Below, one piece after another: positions 1 through 7,997 of a stretch of 8,013 nucleotides of DNA; within the stretch, counting starts at the first letter, position 1; each line of letters opens with the position of its first letter. Made by a program: the position numbers and the translations under genes. Under the pieces are notes generated by a model that was not told where the DNA came from, ran no database searches, and saw only the letters and a program-made list of their open reading frames with translations. This stretch comes from an uncultured Desulfurobacterium sp. (lineage in GTDB: Bacteria > Aquificota > Aquificia > Desulfurobacteriales > Desulfurobacteriaceae): positions 1-8,013 of the forward strand of contig CAJXJV010000055.1 of the NCBI GenBank assembly GCA_913055135.1, read 5' to 3'.

Positions 1-1627
1 TAAGCTCTTCGAACTCACCGGAAATCTGGGCAGGTATTGTCTTTATTTCTCCTTTAAATACTTCACCTGTTGAACCATCAATTGTGATGATGTCCCCTTT
101 CTTAACTACAACATCTTTTACTCTAAACTCTTGGTTATCATAATCAACCTCTATCTCTTCTGCACCAACGATACAAGTTTTACCCATTCCTCTTGCAACA
201 ACTGCAGCGTGGGAAGTCATACCACCGCGGGAAGTGAGGATACCTTTGGCTGCGTGCATTCCATGAATGTCTTCCGGAGATGTTTCGTGCCTTACTAAGA
301 TTACTTTTTCTCCTTTCTCAGCAAGTTCTACAGCTTCATCGGCAGAGAAGACTACTTTTCCGGAGACTGCGCCTGGAGCTGCTGGAAGTCCTTTAGCTAT
401 AAGCCTTCCTTCGGCAATAGCTCTCTTTCTGTCTTCCTCATCAATCATCGGGTGAAGAAGTTGATTGATCATGATGGGATCAACTCTCAATATTGCTTCT
501 TCCCTGGTGATGAGACCTTCCTTAACCATATCAACTGCAATTTTAACAGCGGCTCTGGCAGTTCTCTTACCAGCCCTTGTTTGAAGCATCCAGAGTCTGC
601 CGTTTTCTATTGTGAACTCTATGTCCTGCATATCTCTGTAGTGCTTCTCAAGTATCTCTCTGATCTCTTCAAGCTGTTTGTAAACTTCAGGGAACTCTTC
701 TTCAAGAGATGTCTGGTCTGGAGATGTTTTCTGAGCTTTTGTAAGAGGTTGTGGAGTCCTGATTCCAGCAACGACATCTTCGCCTTGCGCGTTTTTCAGG
801 TATTCTCCGTAAAAGACATTCTCACCCGTAGATGGATTCCTTGTGAATGCAACTCCCGTTCCAGAGGTATCTCCCATATTTCCAAAAACCATTGCAACAA
901 TGTTGACGGCTGTTCCGTAGTCCTCTGGAATCTTGTTGATTTCCCTGTACTTGATAGCTCTTGGGTTGTTCCATGAGTCAAATACAGCTTTTATTGCCAT
1001 TTTTAGCTGTTCACGAACGTCTTGAGGGAATTCCTTTCCGGTTTCTTTCTTAACTAACTCCTTGTACTGTTTTACTAAATCCTTTAAGTCTTCAGCAGTC
1101 AGGTCAACGTCTGCCTTTGCTCCAACCTCTTCTTTTTTCTTCTCAAGGAGCTCTTCAAACTTATCGTGAGGAATTCCCATTACAACGTTTCCGAACATCT
1201 GAATGAAACGCCTGTAAGAATCCCAGGCAAACCTTTCGTTCCCTGTGGACTTTGCAAGACCCTCAACAGTTTCATCATTGAGTCCAAGGTTGAGGATTGT
1301 GTCCATCATTCCCGGCATTGAAACAGGAGCTCCTGACCTTACAGAAACAAGAAGAGGGTTTTCCCTATCCCCAAACTTTTTACCCATCTCCTTTTCTATT
1401 TTGGCAAGTCCTTCAAGAACCTGTTCCCACATTCCTTCAGGAAACTGACAGCCATTTTTGAAATATTCCTTACAAACTTCTGTTGTTATTGTTATTCCAG
1501 GAGGTACTGGTAAACCAAGATTTGTCATTTCAGCAAGGTTTGCCCCCTTGCCACCAAGAAGAAGTTTCATGTCTGCTTTTCCTTCGGCTTTTCCACCACC
1601 GAAGTAATAAACCATCTTTTTGGACAT
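1..1627 (-). CDS. ppdK: Pyruvate, phosphate dikinase, N-terminal part (C-terminus beyond left edge)
   Basis: Cytosolic enzyme (EC 2.7.9.1) converting pyruvate, ATP and Pi to PEP, AMP and PPi, and reversibly back. The visible 542 codons are uninterrupted. Residues 1 to about 360 are the ATP-grasp-type nucleotide-binding domain, with GGGKAEG and [10 protein letters not shown] near the N-terminus, SVRSG with Arg97, and LQTR at about 348-351. The phosphohistidine swivelling domain follows, with [13 protein letters not shown] and the phosphate-carrying His473. The Thr two residues before it (471) is the site that the PPDK regulatory protein modifies in family members. The GGMTSH form, rather than the GGRTCHA form of PEP synthase, identifies PPDK. 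Family members are about 880 residues, so the C-terminal pyruvate/PEP-binding TIM barrel lies outside the window. The ATG start at 1625-1627 lies 11 bp after the glyS stop with a GGGGG tract upstream. Met5 is a possible alternative start. It is the third gene of the glyQ-glyS-ppdK operon. Confidence 0.96.
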   Translation of the reverse strand, partial: MSKKMVYYFGGGKAEGKADMKLLLGGKGANLAEMTNLGLPVPPGITITTEVCKEYFKNGCQFPEGMWEQVLEGLAKIEKEMGKKFGDRENPLLVSVRSGAPVSMPGMMDTILNLGLNDETVEGLAKSTGNERFAWDSYRRFIQMFGNVVMGIPHDKFEELLEKKKEEVGAKADVDLTAEDLKDLVKQYKELVKKETGKEFPQDVREQLKMAIKAVFDSWNNPRAIKYREINKIPEDYGTAVNIVAMVFGNMGDTSGTGVAFTRNPSTGENVFYGEYLKNAQGEDVVAGIRTPQPLTKAQKTSPDQTSLEEEFPEVYKQLEEIREILEKHYRDMQDIEFTIENGRLWMLQTRAGKRTARAAVKIAVDMVKEGLITREEAILRVDPIMINQLLHPMIDEEDRKRAIAEGRLIAKGLPAAPGAVSGKVVFSADEAVELAEKGEKVILVRHETSPEDIHGMHAAKGILTSRGGMTSHAAVVARGMGKTCIVGAEEIEVDYDNQEFRVKDVVVKKGDIITIDGSTGEVFKGEIKTIPAQISGEFEEL

Positions 1628-1638
1628 CTCCTGCCCCC

Positions 1639-3708
1639 TTAAAGTCCGATTTTTGAAAAGTCTGCTAATTTGCGAAGTTCATCAGCAATAGTTTTAAGAA
1701 GGCTAAGCCTTCTATTTCTAACCGTTTCGTCCTTATCCATTACCATAACGTTGTCAAAGAAAGCATCAACATAAGGCTTCATCTCCTTGATGAGAAGGAG
1801 TGCTTCCCTGTAGTTTCCAGACGAAATAAGACTTGAAAGTTTTTTCCTTATTGAGAGAAATTTTTCATAGAGTTCAACTTCATACTTTCCTTCTGGCTCA
1901 AATGGAGAAGGTTTAAACCCTTCAGGGATAATGTTTACAACTCTTCTCATAGTTATGAGAACATCCTCAAACTCTTCACTCTCTCTGAGAGCGTCAATTG
2001 CCTCAGCTCTAAGGAATGCATCATAAATATCATCGGTTACAGAAAGAACAGCTTCGACCGTGTCGGCTCTGAAGCCTTTTTCCCTGAGTAGAACTTTAAA
2101 CCTTTCCTTTATAAATTCAAGAACTTCCTGTGGAGTGTTTTCTGAAATCTCTATTCCTGATCTAACGTAAATTTCCTTTGCTTTCTTGAGAATTGGAAAG
2201 AGATTAGCGTGGATTTTGTTTTCAAGAACTGTTTGAATCAGCCCAATTGCATTCCTTCTTAATGAGAATGGGTCGGCTGAACCTGTCGGTTTTATTCCAA
2301 CCCCAAAGAATCCAACAAGGTTGTCAATTTTCTCTGCAATTGAGAGAGAAATACCGATTCTGCCTTTTGCTACTCTGTCTCCTGAGAATCTTGGGAAGTA
2401 TTGTTCTTCCAAAGCTATTGCCACATCTTCATCTTCGCCGTCAAGGAGAGCGTAGTACTTTCCCATTGTTCCCTGGAGCTCTGGAAACTCGTTTACCATT
2501 TCTGTTAAAAGGTCAGCTTTTGAGAGGTGTGCAGCTCTTTCAACTTTTTCATAGTTATCAAACCCAAGTTTTTCTGCAATGAATGGAGAAAGAAACTCCA
2601 GTCTTTCTGTCTTATCAAGCATTGTTCCAAGCTTTTCGTGGAAGACAATGCCCTTTAGTTCCGGAACCCTCTCTTCGAGTCTTTTCTTCCTGTCTTCGTT
2701 GAAGAAGAAGAGTGCATCTGAAAGCCTTGCCCTCAGGACTTTTTCATAGCCTTTACGGATAATGCTCTCATCAACGGGTTTTACGTTTGAAACACCAATG
2801 AAGTAGTTTTTGAGGTTTCCATTTTCGTCAACAACGGAGAAGAATTTCTGATGATCCTTCATTACGACAACAGGTACTTCCTTTGGAAGCTTTAAGAACT
2901 CCTCATCAAAGCTACCAAGGATTGGATAAGGATACTCAACAAGGTTTGTAACTTCTTCAAGGAGTTCCTCGTCTTTAAGGAGCTCTCCATCAACATTCCT
3001 TGCAAGGGTTTCAGAAACATCTAAGATTATTGATTTTCTCTTTTCTATGTCAGCAACGACAAACCTTTTTTCAAGCTCATCGACAAATCCGTTTACATTT
3101 TCAACCTCAAAGCTTTCAGGAGAAAGGAATCTATGTCCATGGGAAATCTTAGAGCTCTTTATCCCGTCAACTTCAAATGGAATGGTTTCCTCACCGTAAA
3201 CTGCAACAATCCACTTAATTGGTCTTCCGAACCTGATCTTTTTAGTTCCCCATCTCATACTCTTTTTGAAGGGAACCGAAAGGATAAGCTCAGGGAGGAT
3301 TTCAGATAGTATCTCCCTTGCAGGTCTTCCCTTGATGAGCTTTTTGACAGCTACGTATTCTCCCTTCTTCCCGGGAGGATTTGATACTCTGATTAGCTCT
3401 TCTACAGAAACTCCCTTTGATTTTGCAAAGCCGATTGCTGCCTTCGTGGGATTCCCTTCACTGTCAAAAGCAGCCTTTACGGATGGTCCAACAAGGAGCT
3501 CTTCTCTGTCTGGTTGAACCTCTGGAATATCATAAACAAGTAGAATTAAACGCCTTGGTGTTCCAAAAGTTTCAATATCTGAAGGTGGAATATAAGCGTT
3601 TTCAAGGTATTTTTTAATTTCTTCTTTCAGGAATTTGAGAGCTGGTTCTATGAAAGAAGCTGGGAGCTCCTCACACCCTATCTCAACCAATAGATTTTGC
3701 GCCTTCAC
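1639..3708 (-). CDS. glyS: Glycine--tRNA ligase, beta subunit
   Basis: Beta subunit of the bacterial two-subunit glycyl-tRNA synthetase (EC 6.1.1.14). It supplies tRNA recognition and is needed for the charging done together with GlyQ in the cytosol. The 689 residues match the usual full length (E. coli GlyS is also 689). Family landmarks in order: [15 protein letters not shown] at 6-20, FGTPRRL at 48-54, MRWG at 151-154 and GRPIKWIVA at 161-169, ISHGHRF at 188-194, an HD-like helical region around 391-415 ([13 protein letters not shown]), [14 protein letters not shown] at 479-492, and a C-terminal DALR-type anticodon-binding region at about 560-685 with [18 protein letters not shown] at 654-671. 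The start is GTG at 3706-3708, 26 bp inside the end of glyQ, with GAGGT five bases upstream. The first ATG would remove conserved N-terminal sequence. The overlap suggests translational coupling and balanced subunit synthesis. The TAA stop is 11 bp before ppdK. Confidence 0.98.
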   Translation of the reverse strand: MKAQNLLVEIGCEELPASFIEPALKFLKEEIKKYLENAYIPPSDIETFGTPRRLILLVYDIPEVQPDREELLVGPSVKAAFDSEGNPTKAAIGFAKSKGVSVEELIRVSNPPGKKGEYVAVKKLIKGRPAREILSEILPELILSVPFKKSMRWGTKKIRFGRPIKWIVAVYGEETIPFEVDGIKSSKISHGHRFLSPESFEVENVNGFVDELEKRFVVADIEKRKSIILDVSETLARNVDGELLKDEELLEEVTNLVEYPYPILGSFDEEFLKLPKEVPVVVMKDHQKFFSVVDENGNLKNYFIGVSNVKPVDESIIRKGYEKVLRARLSDALFFFNEDRKKRLEERVPELKGIVFHEKLGTMLDKTERLEFLSPFIAEKLGFDNYEKVERAAHLSKADLLTEMVNEFPELQGTMGKYYALLDGEDEDVAIALEEQYFPRFSGDRVAKGRIGISLSIAEKIDNLVGFFGVGIKPTGSADPFSLRRNAIGLIQTVLENKIHANLFPILKKAKEIYVRSGIEISENTPQEVLEFIKERFKVLLREKGFRADTVEAVLSVTDDIYDAFLRAEAIDALRESEEFEDVLITMRRVVNIIPEGFKPSPFEPEGKYEVELYEKFLSIRKKLSSLISSGNYREALLLIKEMKPYVDAFFDNVMVMDKDETVRNRRLSLLKTIADELRKLADFSKIGL

Positions 3709-4552
3709 TTTCTACCTCTATTTCTAAGTACTTCCTTGCACACTTTCCCGCAAGTTTTCTAACTCTTCCAATGAATGCTGCCCTTTCGGCAACCGAAATT
3801 GCACCCCTTGCATCAAGAAGGTTGAAGATATGGGAACACTTTAAACAGTAATCGTAGGCAGGAAGGACAAGTCCTTCTTCAACAAGCCTGAGAGATTCTT
3901 TCTCGTACATATTGAAGAGCTGAAAGAGCATTTCAACGTCAGCCTTTTCAAAGTTATAGACAGACCACTGATACTCGTTCTCTTTGTAGAGATCACCGTA
4001 CTTTACTCCCTCTGTCCAGACTATGTCGTAAACACTGTCAACTTCTTGAATGTACATTGCAATCCTTTCCAGGCCGTAGGTAATCTCTACAGAAACCGGA
4101 TCTAAGGTAATTCCACCTGCCTGCTGAAAGTAGGTAAACTGTGTTATTTCCATTCCATCAAGCCATACTTCCCAGCCGAGTCCCCAGGCTCCAAGGGTTG
4201 GAGATTCCCAGTCGTCCTCAACAAACCTTATGTCGTGTTCAACAAGTTTTATCCCAAGAGCTTCAAGGCTTCCAAGATAGAGTTCCTGAGAGTTTTCCGG
4301 TGAGGGTTTTAAAATAACCTGAAACTGGAAGTAGTGCTGGAGCCTATTGGGGTTTTCACCGTACCTTCCGTCTGCCGGACGGCGGCAGGGTTGAACGTAG
4401 GCAACGTTCCAGGGTTTTCTGTCAAGAACTTTTAAGAATGTAAATGGGTGCATTGTTCCAGCACCCTGCTCAACGTCGTAACTTGAAGCTATAATACACC
4501 CTTTTGATGCCCAGTATTTCTCAAGGGTGAATATAATTTCCTGAAAGGTCAA
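3683..4552 (-). CDS. glyQ: Glycine--tRNA ligase, alpha subunit
   Basis: Catalytic alpha subunit of the alpha2beta2 glycyl-tRNA synthetase, a class II enzyme that activates glycine with ATP and, with GlyS, charges tRNA-Gly. At 289 residues it is near the usual size (E. coli 303). The ATP-binding motif 2 region spans about 53-84 ([19 protein letters not shown] onward into [10 protein letters not shown]). [19 protein letters not shown] covers 106-124, [24 protein letters not shown] covers 124-147, and the motif 3 region [14 protein letters not shown] covers about 156-169. [13 protein letters not shown] sits at 245-257. The start is TTG at 4550-4552: the next Met is residue 34, inside conserved sequence, and GAGG lies four bases upstream of the TTG. 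First gene of the operon, transcribed from the promoter at 4591-4619. Its last 26 bp overlap glyS, and the glyS Shine-Dalgarno sequence lies within its coding sequence. Confidence 0.98.
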   Translation of the reverse strand: MTFQEIIFTLEKYWASKGCIIASSYDVEQGAGTMHPFTFLKVLDRKPWNVAYVQPCRRPADGRYGENPNRLQHYFQFQVILKPSPENSQELYLGSLEALGIKLVEHDIRFVEDDWESPTLGAWGLGWEVWLDGMEITQFTYFQQAGGITLDPVSVEITYGLERIAMYIQEVDSVYDIVWTEGVKYGDLYKENEYQWSVYNFEKADVEMLFQLFNMYEKESLRLVEEGLVLPAYDYCLKCSHIFNLLDARGAISVAERAAFIGRVRKLAGKCARKYLEIEVESEGAKSIG

Positions 4553-4556
4553 GGTT

Positions 4557-4564
4557 CCTCTCCC
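4557..4564 (-). promoter_or_regulatory. Ribosome binding site for glyQ (TTG start)
   Basis: On the minus strand this reads GGGAGAGG, with GAGG four bases before the TTG codon at 4550-4552. It is the main DNA evidence that glyQ starts at TTG, because no in-frame ATG is available until residue 34. Confidence 0.6.
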
Positions 4565-4579
4565 GATGAATTATAATAG

Positions 4580-4607
4580 TTGTCAGCGTAATTTTAGTTT
4601 GTAAAGT
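4580..4607 (+). promoter_or_regulatory. Candidate promoter for queC
   Basis: Plus strand: TTGTCA (4580-4585, five of six consensus positions), a 16 bp spacer, then TAAAGT (4602-4607, four of six). Transcription would start near 4614, about 20 nt before the queC ATG. An alternative is the perfect TATAAT at 4572-4577, which has no recognisable -35 (TCAAGG at 17 bp) and would give a leader of about 50 nt. No preQ1 riboswitch fold is evident in the 82 bp gap. Confidence 0.35.
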
Positions 4608-4619
4608 TTTTTCAGTCAA
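4591..4619 (-). promoter_or_regulatory. Sigma-70-type promoter for glyQ-glyS-ppdK
   Basis: Minus strand: a -35 element TTGACT (4614-4619) and a -10 element TAAAAT (4591-4596) are separated by exactly 17 bp. Each box matches the consensus in five of six positions. The start of transcription would be near 4584, giving a leader of roughly 32 nt before the TTG codon. That is too short for a T-box or glycine riboswitch, and no such structure is seen. A second TATAAT (4570-4575) lies further downstream but lacks a good -35 and would leave only about 11 nt of leader. Confidence 0.65.
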
Positions 4620-4634
4620 ATTAGGAGGGGTTTA

Positions 4635-5342
4635 ATGAGTTCTGCTATTGTGATATTTTCTGGAGGGCTTGACTCAACAACTGCTCTCTACTGGGCAAAA
4701 AAGAATTTTGATGAAGTTTATGCAATTACATTCTACTACGGGCAGAGGCATTCCATTGAGATAGAAATGGCGAAGATAACGGCTAAAAATGCCGGAGTAA
4801 AGGAGCACGTTCTCTTTGAAGTTGACCTTTCAAAGTTTGGAGCTTCTGCTTTAACGGACAGAAGTATAGAAGTTCCTGAAACCTACTCGGTTGAGGAGAT
4901 AAAGGAAAGAGGAATTCCAGTTACTTACGTTCCGTTTAGAAACGGCGTATTCATTTCAATAGCGGCAGCCTACGCTGAAAGCAGAAATACAACAAACCTT
5001 GTTGGCGGTTGGAATGCTGTTGACTACAGCGGTTATCCTGACTGCAGACCAGAATTTCTCTCTGCAATGGAAGGAGCTCTAAACAGAGGAACAAAGCTTG
5101 GCGCGGAAGGGAAAAAGTGGAAAATTCACGCTCCACTTATAAAGCTGACGAAGGGTGAAATCATAAAACTTGGACTTTCCCTTGGAGCTGATTACTCATA
5201 CGCTGTTTCCTGCTATAGGGGAACTGAAGTCCCTTGCGGGAGGTGTGATAGCTGTGTTTTAAGGGCAAAAGGATGGATGGAAGCAGGAGAGGAGGATCAT
5301 CTGATTAAAAGGTTAAAAAGAGAAGGGAAGGTGGTTGAATAG
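4635..5342 (+). CDS. queC: 7-cyano-7-deazaguanine (preQ0) synthase QueC
   Basis: Cytosolic ATP-dependent enzyme (EC 6.3.4.20) converting 7-carboxy-7-deazaguanine and ammonia to preQ0, the precursor of queuosine in tRNA. At 235 residues it has the family length (E. coli 231). The PP-loop ATP-pyrophosphatase motif SGGLDSTT is at 9-16. The family stretch [18 protein letters not shown] follows in the middle, then [18 protein letters not shown]. The zinc-binding cysteines are Cys193, Cys201, Cys204 and Cys207, in [16 protein letters not shown]. The ATG start is strongly supported by AGGAGG at 4623-4628, six bases upstream. It stands alone: the other queuosine genes (queD, queE, queF, folE) are not in the window. 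Its neighbours are divergent glyQ and convergent hemW. The last codons and the TAG stop lie in the first units of the 8-bp repeat that follows. Confidence 0.97.
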   Translation: MSSAIVIFSGGLDSTTALYWAKKNFDEVYAITFYYGQRHSIEIEMAKITAKNAGVKEHVLFEVDLSKFGASALTDRSIEVPETYSVEEIKERGIPVTYVPFRNGVFISIAAAYAESRNTTNLVGGWNAVDYSGYPDCRPEFLSAMEGALNRGTKLGAEGKKWKIHAPLIKLTKGEIIKLGLSLGADYSYAVSCYRGTEVPCGRCDSCVLRAKGWMEAGEEDHLIKRLKREGKVVE

Positions 5343-5396
5343 TCATATAGTTGAATGGTTAAATAGTTAAATGGTTGAATGGTTGAGTGGTTTAAA
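5333..5396 (+). repeat. Degenerate 8-bp tandem repeat between convergent queC and hemW
   Basis: Eight consecutive octamers with consensus RGTTRAAT: GGTTGAAT, AGTCATAT, AGTTGAAT, GGTTAAAT, AGTTAAAT, GGTTGAAT, GGTTGAGT and GGTTTAAA. Most differences are G/A changes at positions 1 and 5; the second and last units are the most decayed. The array fills the whole 49 bp gap between the genes and includes the queC stop (5340-5342) and the hemW stop (5392-5394). The plus strand has a single C across 64 bases, so the array cannot form a G:C-paired hairpin and is not an intrinsic terminator. It is a minisatellite-like array. Its function is unknown. Confidence 0.85.
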
Positions 5397-6510
5397 AGAG
5401 TTCTGAAATGATTGACGATATTACTGTATTGGAGATAAACAACCCTTTTTCGCCAAGCTTTAGGACAGGTTCTCTGAAAACCAAATAGTTCTCTTCTACT
5501 AAAAGTTTCAACTTCTGGCTCTTTTCAAGAGCTTCTTTGAACTTTTCAAGCAATCCAATTTCCCTTAAATCAACTCCGTTAATTAGTCTCAATCCCATTA
5601 TCAACCTTAGCTCTCTTTCCTCTTCCTCTGAATAGATAATTATTTCTTCTTCAGGGAGTTCATTTCTGTTCAGTTTTTCAATGTATGCCTTCAAATTGCT
5701 GACATTCTTCCAGTATTTTCTGTCAACGTAAGATGCAGCAGATGGTCCAATTCCTATGTAGTTTTTCAGATGCCAGTAATTGAGGTTGTGTTTTGATTCA
5801 AAACCTGGAACAGCAAAGTTCGATATTTCATAGTGTTTGAAACCTTTATCTATAAGGAAGTCCCTTATAAAGTAGTACATTTCACTTAATTTTTCTTCTT
5901 CAGGAAGTTTTACTATTCCTTTCTCTGTAAGTTCATATAGAGGAGTTTCTTCATAGACGGTGAGAGCGTAGAGAGAGATATGTTTTATTGGAAAGGAAAG
6001 AGCTGTTGATAGGTCTTTTTCCAGTTCTAAGATAGTCTGTTCTGGAGCTCCATAAATGATATCTATTGAGACATTACTGAAAACTGAAAGTACAGTCTCA
6101 ATAGCTTTAATGTTATCGGCTGCTTTTTGTCTCCTTCTTAGACTTTCCAGAACCCTATCTGAGAAGCTTTGAACTCCAAGGCTTATCCTGTTTACTCCTG
6201 TTTCTTTGAGAGCAACTAAGTAATCATAATTTGCATCTTCAGGATTTACCTCAGCCGTAACTTCAGAGAACTGTCCAATTCGTGAAAGGATTGATTGAAA
6301 GAAATCAGGTTCCAGACTGGAAGGAGTTCCTCCCCCAAAATAGACTGTTGGAAACTGGACAAACTCGGGAGCTCTGAGAGAAAGTTCCGCAAACGTAGCT
6401 TTTTTATACTTCGAAACCAGTGAAAAGTCAGGAATCGAGTAAAAGTCACAGTAAATGCATTTTTCTTTACAGAAAGGAACGTGAACGTAAAGAGAACTTA
6501 TCAACTTCAA
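5392..6510 (-). CDS. hemW: HemW-type radical SAM protein (putative haem chaperone)
   Basis: A 372-residue protein of the HemN/HemW radical SAM family. The 4Fe-4S cluster motif CX3CX2C is Cys14, Cys18 and Cys21 in PFCKEKCIYCDF. The residue after CxxCx is Phe, typical of HemW, whereas true oxygen-independent coproporphyrinogen oxidases (HemN) have a fourth Cys there. SAM-binding YFGGGTPSS is at 57-65, EVNPED at 87-92, GVQSF at 112-116, YEISNFAVPGFESKHN at 227-242, the haem-associated HNLNYW motif at 241-246, and GIGPSA at 253-258. The C-terminal part resembles the HemN_C winged region. In family members it binds haem and delivers it to membrane respiratory enzymes. The start is TTG at 6508-6510, overlapping the TPR gene's TGA stop, with AAAGGG four bases upstream. 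There is no in-frame ATG before the cluster motif. It is probably cotranslated with the TPR gene. Confidence 0.92.
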   Translation of the reverse strand: MKLISSLYVHVPFCKEKCIYCDFYSIPDFSLVSKYKKATFAELSLRAPEFVQFPTVYFGGGTPSSLEPDFFQSILSRIGQFSEVTAEVNPEDANYDYLVALKETGVNRISLGVQSFSDRVLESLRRRQKAADNIKAIETVLSVFSNVSIDIIYGAPEQTILELEKDLSTALSFPIKHISLYALTVYEETPLYELTEKGIVKLPEEEKLSEMYYFIRDFLIDKGFKHYEISNFAVPGFESKHNLNYWHLKNYIGIGPSAASYVDRKYWKNVSNLKAYIEKLNRNELPEEEIIIYSEEEERELRLIMGLRLINGVDLREIGLLEKFKEALEKSQKLKLLVEENYLVFREPVLKLGEKGLFISNTVISSIISELF

Positions 6511-7988
6511 GAGACCCTTTCCTTTTCGAGTTTATTGATTTTCTCCTTAAGATCCGGGTCTTTCAAAATTCTATAGGCTTCTCTGTACCAGATAAGAGCT
6601 CGTTCCTTTTTCCCCATCGCTTCATAGACTTCTCCGAGTGCCTGTTTAAGGTTTGCTTGCTGTTCTTCTGTTAATTCTCTATCGTTTAAAATACCCATCA
6701 GGAAGTCAATTGCTTCTTTGAATTTACCCTCAAGCCTGAGAGCGGTGGTAATAAGGATTGCTGCTTTCAGGAAAGAGTTTTTATGTTTAAGCGCCTCCCT
6801 GGCACTTTCAACAGCTTTGTCAAATTTGCCAAGTCCAATCATGGCTTCCGCCATTGATATGTGCTTAATACCATCTGTTTCAATTTGTTTTATTTCCCTG
6901 TCAATGGCTTTTCTGTCTTCTTTTACTTCTTCTACATAATGGGAAACCATATCTGATAGATCAATGACCTGATCTAAAACATGGAGAATTTCTTCCGGCT
7001 CTGGCAAAGTTAGAACTGATTCCACTTCCTTTGTGATGTGTCTCGAGTATTCAGGGTATCTAAATGTCACTATTGAAGGTAGTTTGCCGTAAGCTTTTCT
7101 ATCAACTATTTTGAGTCTATCCATAAACTCAGAACCACTTTCAAATTCGCCCTGCTCAAAGTCTATCAGTGCCTGGAGAAAATACTTAACCTTTGGATCT
7201 GGAACGTTTTTAACTATTTGTTTAAAGGCATTCAGCTTATTAGCCACTTTAAATGTATCAACTAAGAACTTGAGAAAATCTAAATTAAAACTGTTATCGA
7301 TGATTAGTTTGAGAATAACTTCCAGTCCTTTATCGCTGTTAGCAATAACGTCAGCAATTTGTCTATCCAGGTTTTCAGTTTTCTTGATTTCTCTGGCTTT
7401 AAGAAAGACTCTTAGAGCTGATCTGTAGTTATGAAGGTTGGCATAGAGGTTTCCAGCTAACACATAGTTTGTGAACGCCTCTTCAGTATTACCCTCTACT
7501 TTGAGAATATCGGCAAATTTTTCGTAGAAAAGAGGATGAAATTGTTCCTCAATAAATCTTCCTAAGAGTTCTTTTATCCTGGAAGTTGACAGGTCTGCTT
7601 CCTTAAATCGCCAGTAAGTTTCCTCAAGTGTTTTAAATGCCTCATAGAATAGTTCTTTCTTCTGGTAAGAAAAAACAAGAAGTTTTAAGGCTTTGATGTT
7701 GAAGGGATCTACTTTCAAAATTTTTTTCAAAATAGCAACGGCAATATCGTAGTATTCCTCTCTTATTTTCTTTTCTGCAAATTCAAGAAGAAGCTTTATC
7801 GCCTCTTCTTTTTTTCCGAGCTTTATAAGAGCATCACTGTAGGAGTTAATTATAGATACTGAATCGGGATATTTCTGAAGGAGACTCTTTCCAACTTTGA
7901 CTATCGTTACGTAGTCTTTAGCATCGACAGCCCGACTGAATTCCTCTTTTTCTGTTCTTTTTCTTCTAAAGAAATCAAAAATACCCAA
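6507..7988 (-). CDS. TPR-repeat protein of unknown function
   Basis: A 493-residue, charged, mostly helical protein not recognisable as a named family. TPR-like helix pairs are clearest at about 44-73 (SDALIKLGKKEEAIKLLLEF), 79-99, 155-200, and in a C-terminal trio at 375-404 (AEAMIGLGKFDKAVESAREA), 409-434 and 446-478 (LGEVYEAMGKKERALIWYRE). The middle, about 205-370, is less regular. Residues 1-11 (MGIFDFFRRKR) are hydrophobic then basic, a possible amphipathic membrane-touching helix. There is no signal peptide or transmembrane segment. It contains no cysteine at all, unlike its neighbours. The TTG start at 7986-7988 has GGAGG four bases upstream, and the next in-frame Met is residue 289. 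Its TGA overlaps the hemW start, so the two are likely coexpressed. A scaffold or protein-interaction role is inferred. The promoter lies beyond the right edge. Confidence 0.82.
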   Translation of the reverse strand: MGIFDFFRRKRTEKEEFSRAVDAKDYVTIVKVGKSLLQKYPDSVSIINSYSDALIKLGKKEEAIKLLLEFAEKKIREEYYDIAVAILKKILKVDPFNIKALKLLVFSYQKKELFYEAFKTLEETYWRFKEADLSTSRIKELLGRFIEEQFHPLFYEKFADILKVEGNTEEAFTNYVLAGNLYANLHNYRSALRVFLKAREIKKTENLDRQIADVIANSDKGLEVILKLIIDNSFNLDFLKFLVDTFKVANKLNAFKQIVKNVPDPKVKYFLQALIDFEQGEFESGSEFMDRLKIVDRKAYGKLPSIVTFRYPEYSRHITKEVESVLTLPEPEEILHVLDQVIDLSDMVSHYVEEVKEDRKAIDREIKQIETDGIKHISMAEAMIGLGKFDKAVESAREALKHKNSFLKAAILITTALRLEGKFKEAIDFLMGILNDRELTEEQQANLKQALGEVYEAMGKKERALIWYREAYRILKDPDLKEKINKLEKERVS

Positions 7989-7992
7989 ATTA

Positions 7993-7997
7993 CCTCC
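7993..7997 (-). promoter_or_regulatory. Ribosome binding site for the TPR gene (TTG start)
   Basis: Minus-strand GGAGG lies four bases before TTG at 7986-7988. It fixes the start, because the next Met in frame is residue 289, and the reading frame from the TTG is rich in TPR-like sequence from residue 44 onward. The remaining 16 bases to the window edge show no gene or promoter I can support. Confidence 0.65.

Noticed and set aside
452..976. Plus-strand open frame of 174 codons antisense to ppdK
   Set aside because: It lies wholly inside the conserved ppdK coding sequence, its translation has low-complexity, Cys- and Ser-rich composition with no recognisable family, and no good ribosome binding site is evident.
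2247..2582. Plus-strand open frame of 111 codons antisense to glyS
   Set aside because: Leu- and Gln-rich shadow of the glyS reading frame, with no domain and no promoter evidence.
4553..4634. Possible T-box, glycine or preQ1 riboswitch in the glyQ-queC gap
   Set aside because: Predicted leaders are about 20 to 50 nt, with no conserved stems or T-box sequence; too short for a T-box.
5333..5396. CRISPR-like array
   Set aside because: Units are 8 bp with no spacers, so this is a simple tandem repeat.
7111..7428. Plus-strand open frame of 105 codons antisense to the TPR gene
   Set aside because: Ser- and Leu-rich composition typical of the reverse complement of a Lys/Glu-rich gene; the TPR frame explains this stretch.
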